A stretch of 64,000 nt of DNA from Archangium lipolyticum (GTDB lineage: Bacteria; Myxococcota; Myxococcia; Myxococcales; Myxococcaceae). Within the stretch, counting starts at the first letter, position 1. The number at the start of each line of letters is the position of its first letter. The notes beneath the pieces are model-generated. The model searched no databases, was not told where the DNA came from, and saw only the letters and a program-made list of their open reading frames with translations. Both the position numbers and the translations under genes were made by a program. Positions 51,452 to 59,665 of the stretch are shown piece by piece. Where the stretch lies: assembly GCF_024623785.1 (NCBI RefSeq), contig NZ_JANKBZ010000028.1, positions 62,001-126,000 on the forward strand. The letters run 5' to 3'.

Positions 51452-54430
51452 TCACGGCCCGAGCCCGTTCAGCAGCCGGATCAGCGCGTCTCGTGTCGTC
51501 TCGCCCTCGCGCGGGTGGATGGTCTGGATCACCTCGCCGCGGTCATTGAAGATGCGCAGCGGCTCGCGCGAGGCCGGAGAGCGGTCCACCACCATGTTCA
51601 TGTCATCGCCGAGCACGAAGGACACCGGCACCGTGAGCGTCTGGAGGCGTGGTGCCAGCGGAGAGCCCGGGGGGATCTGGCGCGGCGGTCTCACCGTCAC
51701 GCCCATGCCACCCAATCGCTCGAAACCGAATTCCTCTCGCAACCACAGGGTGTCGATGCGTACGTCCGGGTAGCGCTGCACCAACGGCTTGTAGATGGTG
51801 TCACGCAGCTCGCCGGCCGTACGCCCGCCCATGTACGCGTCCACCACGACGATGTGACGCGCCCCACCCTGGATGAGGGCCTCGAAGGACTGCCGCATCG
51901 CCGCGGTGTCGTATTTCGTCTTGGCCGTCTTGGGAGCCTTCACGCTCGGCAGGGCACGCAGGCGGGGACGCAGCAGCTCGTCGCCGAAGGTCGTGGCCTC
52001 GGCGAGGAAGGCGCCGCCGCGCTCGATGCCCACGACCACGTCTGGAGACAGCGCCCGGAGCTGCTCCCTCGCCGTGGCAATGGCCGCCTGGTTCTCGGCG
52101 ACGGTGGATTCCAGCATGTAGCCCGCGAACTCTGGCGGGTAGGGGGCGTTGTGTACGTTGCGGAGCTGCAACAGCGTGGCGTAGCGCTCTTCCTCGCGGC
52201 TGCTCGGAGCCATCCGGATCATGTCCATGATGTCCTCGTGGCTGCGCGTGAGCGCCTGGGCGATGGCACGCAGCCGCTCCGTCTGGGGCGAGATGGGGAA
52301 CGGGGGCAGCAGTGGAGGGAGGGGCCCGGGTGGCGAGGGCAGCAACCACGGTGCGGCGCCTGAAGGCAGGGCGGCCGGTGGCTGTGCCCCAGGCGGCAGT
52401 GCGAGCGGCGTGCCCGGCGCGGGCCCGAGAACGCGGCTCCCCCCCGCCGCGAGCAGCTCCTCGATCGACGCGGCCTGCGCGGGTAGCGCGTAGCGGCCCC
52501 ACCTCCCCGCCACACCGTGTTGCTGGGAGAGCACCAGCCACGCATCCTCCGTCGTCACCACGCCCAGCGGCGTTCCTCCGGAAGAGAGGAGGGGACCGCC
52601 GCGGAACGGTGCCAGTGTGGGGTGCTGCGCGAGCAACTCGGGCCTCACGCTCCGCCACGTCCCATTCCCCAGGGGCGTGAGGGTGCCGTGTTGGCCGGCA
52701 GGGCCGAAGACGGTGAAGCCTTCCGCGGTGACGTGGATGTGGCCCGCCTCTCCGGCGATGGACACCTGCAGCACGCCCGGGGACACCTGTTGCACGGACA
52801 GGCCCGGCACGGGTTGGAGCGCCTGCCCGGACGCGCTCGCCCGCGCCATCGTCTGCAGCGCCCGGACGTCCACGCGCGAGAGCAGCCGGCCCACCAGCCG
52901 CCCCGCCAGCGGCATCGCGGCGCCCAGCCCGAAGGACAGGGCCGAGGCCCGCGCGATCTGCCCCGGGGTGTACTGGTGTTGCCGCCAGAGCGCTTGTGCG
53001 TAGGCACCGGACAGGGGCGTGTAGGCGGTGTAGGCGGACTCGGCCGTCATCATCGCCGCCGTGCTGAACGCGCCGAGGCCGCCCAGGACGAGCGCCTGCC
53101 TCAGCAGCGTGGGGGCCGCGCCCATCAGGGGCCCCGAGAGGAAGCCGCCAGCCACCAGCAGCGCCACGTTGAGCGTCCCGACGATGGCTCCGCGCACCTG
53201 GACCTGGTGCACGCCCTGCTCGAAGTCCTCCAGGGAGATGTCTCCCGCGCGGAAGGCCTCGTGCATCTCCCGGCTGGCCTCCGGCGCGCCTCCGGTCATC
53301 ACGTTCGCGAGGCCATAGTTCGTGGCCCGGTTCCCGGCGGCCACCACCTCCTGGCCCGCGAACAGCCGCTCGTACCAGGCTCCCTGCATCAATTGCCCGG
53401 CCCGGTCCATGGACTCGTGGATCTGCCGGGTCTCGCGCTCTCCGTAGGATTCGGTTGGTTGGGCGCGGGCCATCGCCTCCGCGTGCCCGGTGGCGAAGGG
53501 GCGCGCCTCGGCGGTGAGGAAGGTGGAGAGCCGGCTGGAGATGCCCATGGCCAGGCCGGTCAGGTCCGCGTGCTCCTGGGAGAAGCCGGAGACCCGCGCC
53601 TGGAGCTGCTCCAGGAAGGCCATCCACCCTCGCACCGTACTGGATGCGACGCGGCGGTATTCACGGGAGATGATCGCCCGGCTGTCGGAGATGGCGCGGG
53701 TGACGAGCGCGTCCAACTCCGCGAGCTGCCGGACACCGTCCGCCTCGGCGGCCACCTGCGCCTGCACGGCCTCCATTCCCTCCGGGTCCACCTGACCCAG
53801 GAACAGGGCCCCGTCCAGCGTGGGAATCGCCCTTCCCCGCAGTTGGAAGACGAGCGAGGTGGCCGTGGCGGTCTCCGCCTGGGGGTCCACCAGCGCTACG
53901 CGGACAGGGGTGCCCAGCAGATCCGCATGCGCGGGGCGCCAGCGTCGCAGCACCTCATCCACCAGGAGGATGCCAATGCGCTGCGAGTCCCCGCCCGAGG
54001 TGAGCTGCTGGAAGAGACGGATCTTCCAGTTGCCGCCTCCCGCATCACCCGAGGCGAGCCTCGGGTAGAGAAGCCGGTCGAGCGGCACCTGCACCTCGCG
54101 CAGCACCTGTCCCCGTTGTCCGGGAGTGGCCGCCGAGCCGACCCCCCGTGCGCGGGCGGCGCCGTTGAGCCGGGCCCACTCCGCGGGGGAGATCGCCCCG
54201 CGCAGCACGTGGTAGGCCGCGAGCACGTCTTCCGAGACGGGGGCCGCGCCTTGGCTCGGGACGACCGCTCCCGGGGAAGCCACCTCGTGCTCCGCCTGAA
54301 GCATGCGTTGCACGGTGTGCTGGAGGTACCGCGGCATTCCCGCCGGAGCTCCCGTGGAGGGGGCGGCCCGGCTCGATTCTTCTTCCTGTTGGGACTCGTT
54401 GCCGGGGCGAGGCGCGAATGTGTAGGTCAT
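51452..54430 (-). CDS. Large multidomain effector-like protein with hydrophobic middle and phosphoribosyltransferase-like C-terminus
   Basis: 992 residues, no signal peptide. Disordered acidic N-terminus (1-30), then PRYLQHTVQRMLQAE, a segment resembling the N-termini of proteins associated with contractile injection systems. Residues about 50-400 are mostly helical. Hydrophobic segments lie at about 412-430, 440-470 and 495-515, then a beta-rich region (550-660), a Pro-rich linker (665-720), and a C-terminal domain (730-992). In the latter, VVVGIERGG near 797-805 and HIVVVDAYMGGRTAGEL near 857-873 match the start and the PRPP-loop strand of type I phosphoribosyltransferases, with DA and GGRT replacing the usual acidic pair and TGxT. 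This suggests a nucleotide- or PRPP-directed enzymatic tip carried by a delivery module. Target and delivery route are unknown. Confidence 0.7.
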   Translation of the reverse strand: MTYTFAPRPGNESQQEEESSRAAPSTGAPAGMPRYLQHTVQRMLQAEHEVASPGAVVPSQGAAPVSEDVLAAYHVLRGAISPAEWARLNGAARARGVGSAATPGQRGQVLREVQVPLDRLLYPRLASGDAGGGNWKIRLFQQLTSGGDSQRIGILLVDEVLRRWRPAHADLLGTPVRVALVDPQAETATATSLVFQLRGRAIPTLDGALFLGQVDPEGMEAVQAQVAAEADGVRQLAELDALVTRAISDSRAIISREYRRVASSTVRGWMAFLEQLQARVSGFSQEHADLTGLAMGISSRLSTFLTAEARPFATGHAEAMARAQPTESYGERETRQIHESMDRAGQLMQGAWYERLFAGQEVVAAGNRATNYGLANVMTGGAPEASREMHEAFRAGDISLEDFEQGVHQVQVRGAIVGTLNVALLVAGGFLSGPLMGAAPTLLRQALVLGGLGAFSTAAMMTAESAYTAYTPLSGAYAQALWRQHQYTPGQIARASALSFGLGAAMPLAGRLVGRLLSRVDVRALQTMARASASGQALQPVPGLSVQQVSPGVLQVSIAGEAGHIHVTAEGFTVFGPAGQHGTLTPLGNGTWRSVRPELLAQHPTLAPFRGGPLLSSGGTPLGVVTTEDAWLVLSQQHGVAGRWGRYALPAQAASIEELLAAGGSRVLGPAPGTPLALPPGAQPPAALPSGAAPWLLPSPPGPLPPLLPPFPISPQTERLRAIAQALTRSHEDIMDMIRMAPSSREEERYATLLQLRNVHNAPYPPEFAGYMLESTVAENQAAIATAREQLRALSPDVVVGIERGGAFLAEATTFGDELLRPRLRALPSVKAPKTAKTKYDTAAMRQSFEALIQGGARHIVVVDAYMGGRTAGELRDTIYKPLVQRYPDVRIDTLWLREEFGFERLGGMGVTVRPPRQIPPGSPLAPRLQTLTVPVSFVLGDDMNMVVDRSPASREPLRIFNDRGEVIQTIHPREGETTRDALIRLLNGLGP

Positions 54431-54600
54431 ATCGTGTCATGACGTGGAGAGGGGATGCCGCCCACCCGCGTTCATCCCGACCACCGCCCCCCGCACCTCG
54501 TGCAATGGTGGTGATTCTTCGACAGATGCCGCTTGCGCGTCCAGAAGGGCCGTTCACCCGGACGTTGCCACGAGGGGCGCGCGGTCGTAAGACGGGCCCC

Positions 54601-55128
54601 GTGTCCGCGCCCGATCCCCGGAAAGACCCCCGTTACCGCCCCTTCCGAGTCGCCGCCTACGGCCTCTACATCGCCGTGGTGAGTGTCTTCTGCCTGGCGA
54701 TCATCATCAGCGTGACGCGCTCGGTGGCGGCGATGACGCCGGAGAAGAAGCCTTCGGCCGAGCAGGTGCTCTCCTACCGCGAGTGCCTCGACGCGGCGGA
54801 CTCCCTCTGGAAGCAGCTCGAGTCCGAGCGGGAGACCCTGGTGCGCACCTCGCCGGCTCGCAAGGTGGACCAGGAGTGGATGCGGTTCCGCACCGCCTGG
54901 TTGCACCAGTTCCGCGACCGCGAGGCGCAGTGCGCGCTCCAGTCCAGGGATCGCGCGGGCCTCAAGGATGTGTTCCGGCGGCTGGAGGCCGTGCAGGACC
55001 TCTACAACATCCACGCCGTGCAGTACGCGGGCGAGGTGGGCGGCGAGGTGGACGCGCTCCACGCCGCCTTCGCCACCGCCCGCAAGAACCCCGCGGCGGG
55101 CTGGCAGCCACAGCAGCAGCAGCGCTGA
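54601..55128 (+). CDS. Conserved single-pass membrane protein, function unknown
   Basis: 175 residues from a GTG at 54601, giving VSAPDPRKDPRYRPFR. The frame extends upstream to 54418, but that part is Pro/Arg-rich and overlaps the start region of the divergent effector gene. One transmembrane helix (about 22-42, AYGLYIAVVSVFCLAIIISV) is followed by a helical periplasmic domain (65-160) with two Cys, in SYRECL and EAQCAL, that could form a disulfide. No family is recognised with certainty. It ends 3 bp before the convergent FHA gene. Confidence 0.7.
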   Translation: MSAPDPRKDPRYRPFRVAAYGLYIAVVSVFCLAIIISVTRSVAAMTPEKKPSAEQVLSYRECLDAADSLWKQLESERETLVRTSPARKVDQEWMRFRTAWLHQFRDREAQCALQSRDRAGLKDVFRRLEAVQDLYNIHAVQYAGEVGGEVDALHAAFATARKNPAAGWQPQQQQR

Positions 55129-55131
55129 GGC

Positions 55132-55647
55132 TCAGCGCGGCGGAGGCTTCCCGGCGCCCAGCCGGGTGTGCAGCGTGTCCGTCAGCAGGTACCAGAACTG
55201 AACATTTCCGAAGCTGAGGATGTCGCCGTCCTTCAGCGTGGCCTCACGGGTGGAGAGGTTCTGCCCGTTGAGGAAGGTGCCGTTGGTGGAGCCGAGGTCT
55301 TTCACCGTGCAGCGGCCCTGGGCCTCGTTCCACTTGAGCACCGCGTGGCGCTTGGACACCGACGTGTCGTCGATGAACAGGTCGCAGTCCGGCAGCCGGC
55401 CCACGCTCAGTTCCTCCACCCGGTCGAGCGGGGGGAGGGTGGTGATGAGCAGGTTCTCGAACTCGAAGAGCAGGGTGAGCATGCCGCGCTCGATGGCCTC
55501 GGACGAGGCCACGCGCGTGGGCTCGAGCACGGCGGCGGACGGCAGGCCGGGCGAGCGCTGGATGAACACGAAGGGGCCGAGCTGACGGCGGAAGGCCCCC
55601 ATGGACAGTGACGCGCCGAGGGCGCGGAGCTCTTGGATGGACAGCAC
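55132..55647 (-). CDS. FHA-domain protein
   Basis: 171 residues assuming the GTG at 55647; the frame is open to an ATG at 55698. The C-terminal forkhead-associated domain (about 75-150) shows SVGRLPDCDLFIDD, VSKRHAVL and DLGSTNGTFLNG, containing the Arg, Ser, His and Asn residues that bind phosphothreonine. The N-terminal 60 residues have no recognised domain. FHA proteins read out Ser/Thr kinase signalling, which is abundant in myxobacteria; the specific kinase partner is unknown. Divergent from greA. Confidence 0.88.
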   Translation of the reverse strand: MLSIQELRALGASLSMGAFRRQLGPFVFIQRSPGLPSAAVLEPTRVASSEAIERGMLTLLFEFENLLITTLPPLDRVEELSVGRLPDCDLFIDDTSVSKRHAVLKWNEAQGRCTVKDLGSTNGTFLNGQNLSTREATLKDGDILSFGNVQFWYLLTDTLHTRLGAGKPPPR

Positions 55648-55725
55648 GGTGTGGCAGCATGCCAGAAGTCCGGCCGGCCGGTAGGGCGAGTGCCGCATCG
55701 TCGCTTGTGCGATGGGCGGGTTTCG

Positions 55726-55755
55726 TTGACCAGCCTGTCAAAGTCCTCTTACAGT
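55726..55755 (+). promoter_or_regulatory. Sigma-70-type promoter of greA
   Basis: TTGACC (55726-55731), 18-base spacer, TACAGT (55750-55755). It sits about 85 bp before the greA ATG, between the divergent FHA gene and greA. Five of six and four of six matches to the consensus boxes. Confidence 0.6.
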
Positions 55756-55765
55756 TTCCCTTTCG

Positions 55766-55807
55766 GCCCGGCCGCCGCCATCGTGAAGGAGGGTGGTGGG
55801 GCCGGGC
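55766..55807 (+). promoter_or_regulatory. Hairpin in the greA 5' leader
   Basis: GCCCGGCC (55766-55773) pairs with GGCCGGGC (55800-55807), enclosing 26 bases that can themselves pair weakly. A TTTT run follows eight bases later. It lies just downstream of the predicted promoter and before the AAGGAG ribosome binding site, so it could act as an attenuator, but the T-run is short and displaced. Confidence 0.4.
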
Positions 55808-55840
55808 GTTCACCTTTTGGCGTGGGAAGGAGTCGTTTCG

Positions 55841-56350
55841 ATGAGTGGGAGCGGGAACATTCCGATGACCCCCTCGGGTCTGCGGAAGCTGAAGGCGGAG
55901 CTGAAGCACCTTCAGACCGTCGAGCGCGGGAAGATCTCCAAGGAGATTGAGGTGGCGCGCGCGCACGGGGACCTGCGCGAGAACGCCGAGTACCACGCGG
56001 CCAAGGAGAAGCAGTCGCACATCGAGGGCCGCATCCTGGACCTGAACGACTGGATTGCCCGGGCCGAGGTCATCGACCCGAGCAAGCTGGGCGGGGACAA
56101 GGTCGTCTTCGGCGCGACGGTGGATCTCCTGGACGTGGAGACGGACAAGACGGTCTCCTACCGCCTGGTGGGCGAGCTGGAGGCGGATCTGAAGAAGCGG
56201 TGGATCGCCGTCACCTCGCCGGTGGCGCGGGCGCTGATCGGCAAGAAGGTGGGCGACGTCGCCACGGTGCAGAGCCCGGGTGGCGTGCGCGAGTACGAGG
56301 TCCAGGAGATCCGCTTCGAGGATCCCCAGGACGAGTCCTCCGAGAGTTGA
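55841..56350 (+). CDS. greA: Transcription elongation factor GreA
   Basis: 169 residues, slightly longer than the typical 158. GreA enters the RNA polymerase secondary channel and stimulates cleavage of backtracked RNA. N-terminal coiled coil (about 10-80) includes MTPSGLRKLKAELKHL and the acidic tip in GDLRENAEYHAAKE; the C-terminal FKBP-like domain (85-165) includes VVFGATVDLLD and SPVARALIGKKVGD. Start at 55841 follows AAGGAG by nine bases. It has its own upstream promoter and a hairpin downstream, so it is likely mainly monocistronic despite recG 91 bp later. Confidence 0.97.
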   Translation: MSGSGNIPMTPSGLRKLKAELKHLQTVERGKISKEIEVARAHGDLRENAEYHAAKEKQSHIEGRILDLNDWIARAEVIDPSKLGGDKVVFGATVDLLDVETDKTVSYRLVGELEADLKKRWIAVTSPVARALIGKKVGDVATVQSPGGVREYEVQEIRFEDPQDESSES

Positions 56351-56376
56351 ACCGTCGCCGCGAGGGCGACCAGACG

Positions 56377-56408
56377 GGGGAGCGGGCACGAGCTCGCTCC
56401 CCTGTGTC
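56377..56408 (+). terminator. Probable terminator after greA
   Basis: Inverted repeat GGGGAGCG / CGCTCCCC with a ten-base loop (56377-56402), followed by TGTGTCGTT. The tail is only moderately T-rich, so read-through into recG is possible. Confidence 0.5.
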
Positions 56409-56441
56409 GTTCTGGTGGCGGAGAGCTGACCTCGCCTTAGG

Positions 56442-59192
56442 ATGAGACGTTCGGATCCGCCTGTGAACCACCCGCTCGCCAGCCTCGTTGGACCCCTGAA
56501 ATATGCCTGCCGGAGTGACTTCGCCCATCTGTCGACGGTGAAGGACCTGCGCGGTCTGTTGGAGCGCACGCTGGCGGGGGCCACGGGGGTGGACGCGGAG
56601 GCGTTGAAGCACTTGCGGGCGGCGTTGCCGCACGTGGACCACCCGACGTTGGACAGGCGCAAGGCGGCGTTGCGGAGGGTGGTGGCGGGCCTGAAGCTGA
56701 GTGGAGTCCAGCTTCCGGACGAGCTGGCCCAGGTAGCGAACACCCCCCCAACCCCAACCACCCCTCTCCCTCCGGGAGAGGGACGGGGTGAGGGTATCTC
56801 GGGCCCCGGGTCGAGCCCTCTCCCCCTGGGAGAGGGACGGGGTGAGGGTCGTCCCGAAGTAGTCCCCGAGTGGAAATCGAGGGCCCCGGCCCCTCCGCCC
56901 CCCGGGAGCAGAACCGCGCCTCTCCGAGCCCCGGCGCCCCCTACACGGACCCTCGCGAGACCCCCGCCTGCCGCGGAGTCGAAGAAGCCCGAGCCGGCGG
57001 AAAAACCCACGTCGGGGAAGCGCAAGAAGCGGGTGGCGAAGGGGCAGGAGGAGTCCCGTGCGGAGGCGAAGCTGCTGTCGATCGCGCCGCGCTCGGGGCC
57101 GCTGGCGATTCCGCTGAAGACGATGGGCAAGAAGCTGGGCCCGCGTCTGTTGGCGGCGCTGAACAAGAAGGGGCTGAAGCGGGTGGGGGACATCCTCTTC
57201 CTGCTGCCGCGCTGCTACGAGGATCGGCGCAAGCTGCTCTCCATCGCGGAGCTCATGCCCGGGGAGAGGGGCGTGACGGTGGGCGAGGTAAAGCTGGCGG
57301 ACTTCGTGCCGAGCCGGACGGGCAAGCGCTACTTCCGGGCGGTGGTGGCGGACCGCTCGGGGAGCATCGCGGCGACGTACTTCAACGCGGGTCCGTGGCT
57401 GAAGCAGCGCTTTCCGGTGGGCAAGCGGCTGGTGCTGTCCGGAGAGGTGAGGGCCTCGCTGTCGGGGCGCGAGATGGCGCACCCGGAGATCGAACCGGCG
57501 GAGGATCTTGAGGGGTCCTCGGTGCACTTCAACCGGATCGTCCCGGTGTACCCGGGCTTCGAGCGGGGAGACCAGCGGATGTTCCGGGAGCTGGCCTCGG
57601 TGGTGAGCGAGTCCTACTCGAACCACGTGGAGGAGCCGCTGCCGGAGGGCCTGCGCAAGAAGCTGGGCCTGATGACGCTGCCGGAGGCGCTGCGGGCCAT
57701 CCACTTCCCGTCGGAGGACGCGGATCCGGAGATGCTGGACCGGCACCTGAGCCCGGCGCACCGGAGGCTGGCGTTCGACGAGCTGTTCTTCCTGCAACTG
57801 GGCGTGGGGCTGAAGCGGCAGGGGGTGAAGCAGGAGAAGGGCATCACCTTCGACGTGTCGGAGCCGAGGCTGGAGAAGGCGCGCGGGGCGCTGCCGTTCC
57901 AGCTCACGGGGGCGCAGAAGAAGGTGATTGGCGAGGTGGCCCAGGACATGGGCCGTCCCGAGCCGATGAACCGGCTGGTGCAGGGGGACGTGGGGTCGGG
58001 GAAGACGGCGGTGGCGGTGGTGGCGTCGCTGCTGGCGTTGCAGGACGGCTACCAGGTGGCGGTGATGGCGCCCACGGAGATCCTCGCGGAGCAGCATGAG
58101 CGGACGTTCCGCAAGCTGCTGGAGCCGCTGGGCTACAAGGTGGGGCTGGTGAGCGCGGCGGGGACGGCGAAGCGCAAGCGGGAGATCCGCGACGCGGTGG
58201 CGCGCGGGGAGATCCACCTGGCGGTGGGCACGCACGCGCTCGTCCAGGAGGACATGGGCTTCCAGAAGCTGGGCTTCGTGGTCATCGACGAGCAGCACCG
58301 CTTCGGCGTGCTGCAGCGGCACACGCTGATGAGCAAGGGCGTGCACCCGGACGTGCTGGTGATGACGGCGACGCCCATTCCGCGCACGCTGGCGATGACG
58401 CTGTACGGGGACCTGGACGTGTCCATCATCGACGAGCTGCCGCCGGGGCGCACGCCGGTGAAGACGCGCGTCTTCAACGACAAGCAGCGCGCGCGTGTGT
58501 ACGAGGCCGTGGCGTCCGAGGTGCAGAAGGGCCACCAGGCCTACGTGGTGTATCCGCTGGTGGAGGAGTCGGAGAAGCTGGATCTGGAGGACGCCACGCG
58601 CGGCGCCGACAAGCTGCGGCAGGTGTTCCCTGGCGTGGAGGTGGGCCTGCTCCACGGGCGCATGAAGCCCGAGGAGAAGGATCTGGTGATGGACGCCTTC
58701 CGGGCCGGCACCATCCAGCTGCTCGTCTGCACCACCGTGGTGGAGGTGGGCGTGGACGTGCCGAACGCGTCGGTGATGGTGATCGAATCCGCCGAGCGCT
58801 TCGGCCTGTCGCAGCTGCACCAGCTGCGCGGGCGCGTGGGCCGGGGCGCGGCGGTGAGCTATTGCTACCTCGTGGCCAACCTGGCGCGCTCGTCGATGGT
58901 GTCCTCCGAGCGGCTCGGCGTGATGGAGCACAGCACCGACGGCTTCGTCATCGCGGAGAAGGATCTGGAGATCCGCGGCCCGGGCGAGTTCCTCGGCACG
59001 CGGCAGAGCGGCATGCCGGAGCTGGCGGTGGCGAACCTCGCGCGGGATGGGGATCTGCTGTCGATGGCGCAGCAGGAGGCTCGGAGCATCCTGGCGAGAG
59101 ATCCCTCACTGAAGGCTCCCGAACACCAGGGACTGGTGAAGGCTCTCGAGGAACGTTGGGAGGGCCGGCTGGCCCTCGCCAGGGTGGGGTAG
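56442..59192 (+). CDS. recG: ATP-dependent DNA helicase RecG with extended, repeat-containing N-terminus
   Basis: 916 residues, about 220 more than typical RecG. RecG remodels stalled replication forks and Holliday junctions. The wedge/OB domain starts near 230 (KTMGKKLGPRLLAALNKKG, FLLPRCYEDRR). The helicase motor has Walker A GDVGSGKT near 516, motif II DEQH in VVIDEQHRFG, TATPIPRTL, and the C-terminal QLHQLRGRVGRG. Residues 1-95 form a helical extension; residues 100-215 are Pro/Gly/Lys-rich. Inside that linker, PLPPGEGRGEG and PLPLGEGRGEG are encoded by two copies of a GC-rich palindromic repeat, so the insertion is read through in frame without harming the motor. ATG at 56442 is used; a GTG at 56463 is also possible. 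Confidence 0.96.
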   Translation: MRRSDPPVNHPLASLVGPLKYACRSDFAHLSTVKDLRGLLERTLAGATGVDAEALKHLRAALPHVDHPTLDRRKAALRRVVAGLKLSGVQLPDELAQVANTPPTPTTPLPPGEGRGEGISGPGSSPLPLGEGRGEGRPEVVPEWKSRAPAPPPPGSRTAPLRAPAPPTRTLARPPPAAESKKPEPAEKPTSGKRKKRVAKGQEESRAEAKLLSIAPRSGPLAIPLKTMGKKLGPRLLAALNKKGLKRVGDILFLLPRCYEDRRKLLSIAELMPGERGVTVGEVKLADFVPSRTGKRYFRAVVADRSGSIAATYFNAGPWLKQRFPVGKRLVLSGEVRASLSGREMAHPEIEPAEDLEGSSVHFNRIVPVYPGFERGDQRMFRELASVVSESYSNHVEEPLPEGLRKKLGLMTLPEALRAIHFPSEDADPEMLDRHLSPAHRRLAFDELFFLQLGVGLKRQGVKQEKGITFDVSEPRLEKARGALPFQLTGAQKKVIGEVAQDMGRPEPMNRLVQGDVGSGKTAVAVVASLLALQDGYQVAVMAPTEILAEQHERTFRKLLEPLGYKVGLVSAAGTAKRKREIRDAVARGEIHLAVGTHALVQEDMGFQKLGFVVIDEQHRFGVLQRHTLMSKGVHPDVLVMTATPIPRTLAMTLYGDLDVSIIDELPPGRTPVKTRVFNDKQRARVYEAVASEVQKGHQAYVVYPLVEESEKLDLEDATRGADKLRQVFPGVEVGLLHGRMKPEEKDLVMDAFRAGTIQLLVCTTVVEVGVDVPNASVMVIESAERFGLSQLHQLRGRVGRGAAVSYCYLVANLARSSMVSSERLGVMEHSTDGFVIAEKDLEIRGPGEFLGTRQSGMPELAVANLARDGDLLSMAQQEARSILARDPSLKAPEHQGLVKALEERWEGRLALARVG
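56763..56848. repeat. Two GC-rich palindromic repeat copies inside recG
   Basis: Copy one is 56763-56794 and copy two 56816-56848, direct repeats of the same 32-33 bp unit: CCCTCTCCC, GGGAGAGGG and a CGGGGTGAGGG tail, separated by 21 bp. The two copies differ at a few positions. Both are in the same reading frame of recG. A third copy, intergenic, is at 42280-42313. Confidence 0.9.
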
Positions 59193-59202
59193 GCCGGTCC
59201 GC

Positions 59203-59493
59203 TCAGCCGACGGCGAGCAGGGACTCCGCGGTGGCGGGCTCCTCCGAGGCGATGCAGACCCAGTCGGCCAGCTCGGCCGTACGGCTGGTGTAGAGCTCGT
59301 TCGGATCCAACCCGAGCTCCCGGCACCTGCCGTGGAAGAGGGCCTCGCCGCCCCGTGCATGACAGTGATTGATGAAGTCCTGGACCGACTCGATCGCCGG
59401 GTGCTGCTCCAGGAAACGCTGCAGCGCGAGGTTGGCACCGTGCCGCTGGGAGTGCTGGACAACGGGGGTGAACCTGTTTCCTTGGGTATTCAT
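59203..59493 (-). CDS. Small hypothetical protein
   Basis: 96 residues with GGAGG about four bases before its ATG. Mostly helical: a mid-segment, FLEQHPAIESVQDFINHCHARGGEALF, is amphipathic when taken in parts, and the protein has three Cys and several His. No signal peptide or membrane segment. No family is recognised. It is convergent with recG (10-bp gap) and downstream of the Ig-repeat operon's terminator. Confidence 0.65.
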   Translation of the reverse strand: MNTQGNRFTPVVQHSQRHGANLALQRFLEQHPAIESVQDFINHCHARGGEALFHGRCRELGLDPNELYTSRTAELADWVCIASEEPATAESLLAVG

Positions 59494-59600
59494 GCGCCCT
59501 CCGGGTTGGCGCGGAGTGTAGCTTTTCCGCGCTTCGTCACTCCAGCGAAGGTTCGGTTTTTTCCGAAGTTTCGAGAGAAACTCCTCTCGGCTCCGTTGAA

Positions 59601-59638
59601 AATAAAAAACGGCGGCCTCACTGAAATGAGGCCGCCGT
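59601..59638 (-). terminator. Strong intrinsic terminator of the surface-protein operon
   Basis: Twelve-bp perfect stem (ACGGCGGCCTCA / TGAGGCCGCCGT, 59609-59638) with a six-base loop; on the minus strand it is followed by a TTTTTTATT tail. It lies 28 bp after the stop of the Ig-repeat lipoprotein gene. The 100 bp beyond it (59500-59600) is AT-richer than its surroundings and has two further small hairpins. Confidence 0.92.
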
Positions 59639-59665
59639 TCATCCTGCGAAACGCGAGGGTTCAGC

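Noticed and set aside
42280-56848. Palindromic repeats considered as a CRISPR array
   Set aside because: Only three copies, with no regular spacers and two within a coding sequence; no cas genes.
59552-59589. Two small hairpins upstream of the 96-residue gene
   Set aside because: Short stems in an AT-richer spacer; no promoter, operator or RNA gene could be supported.
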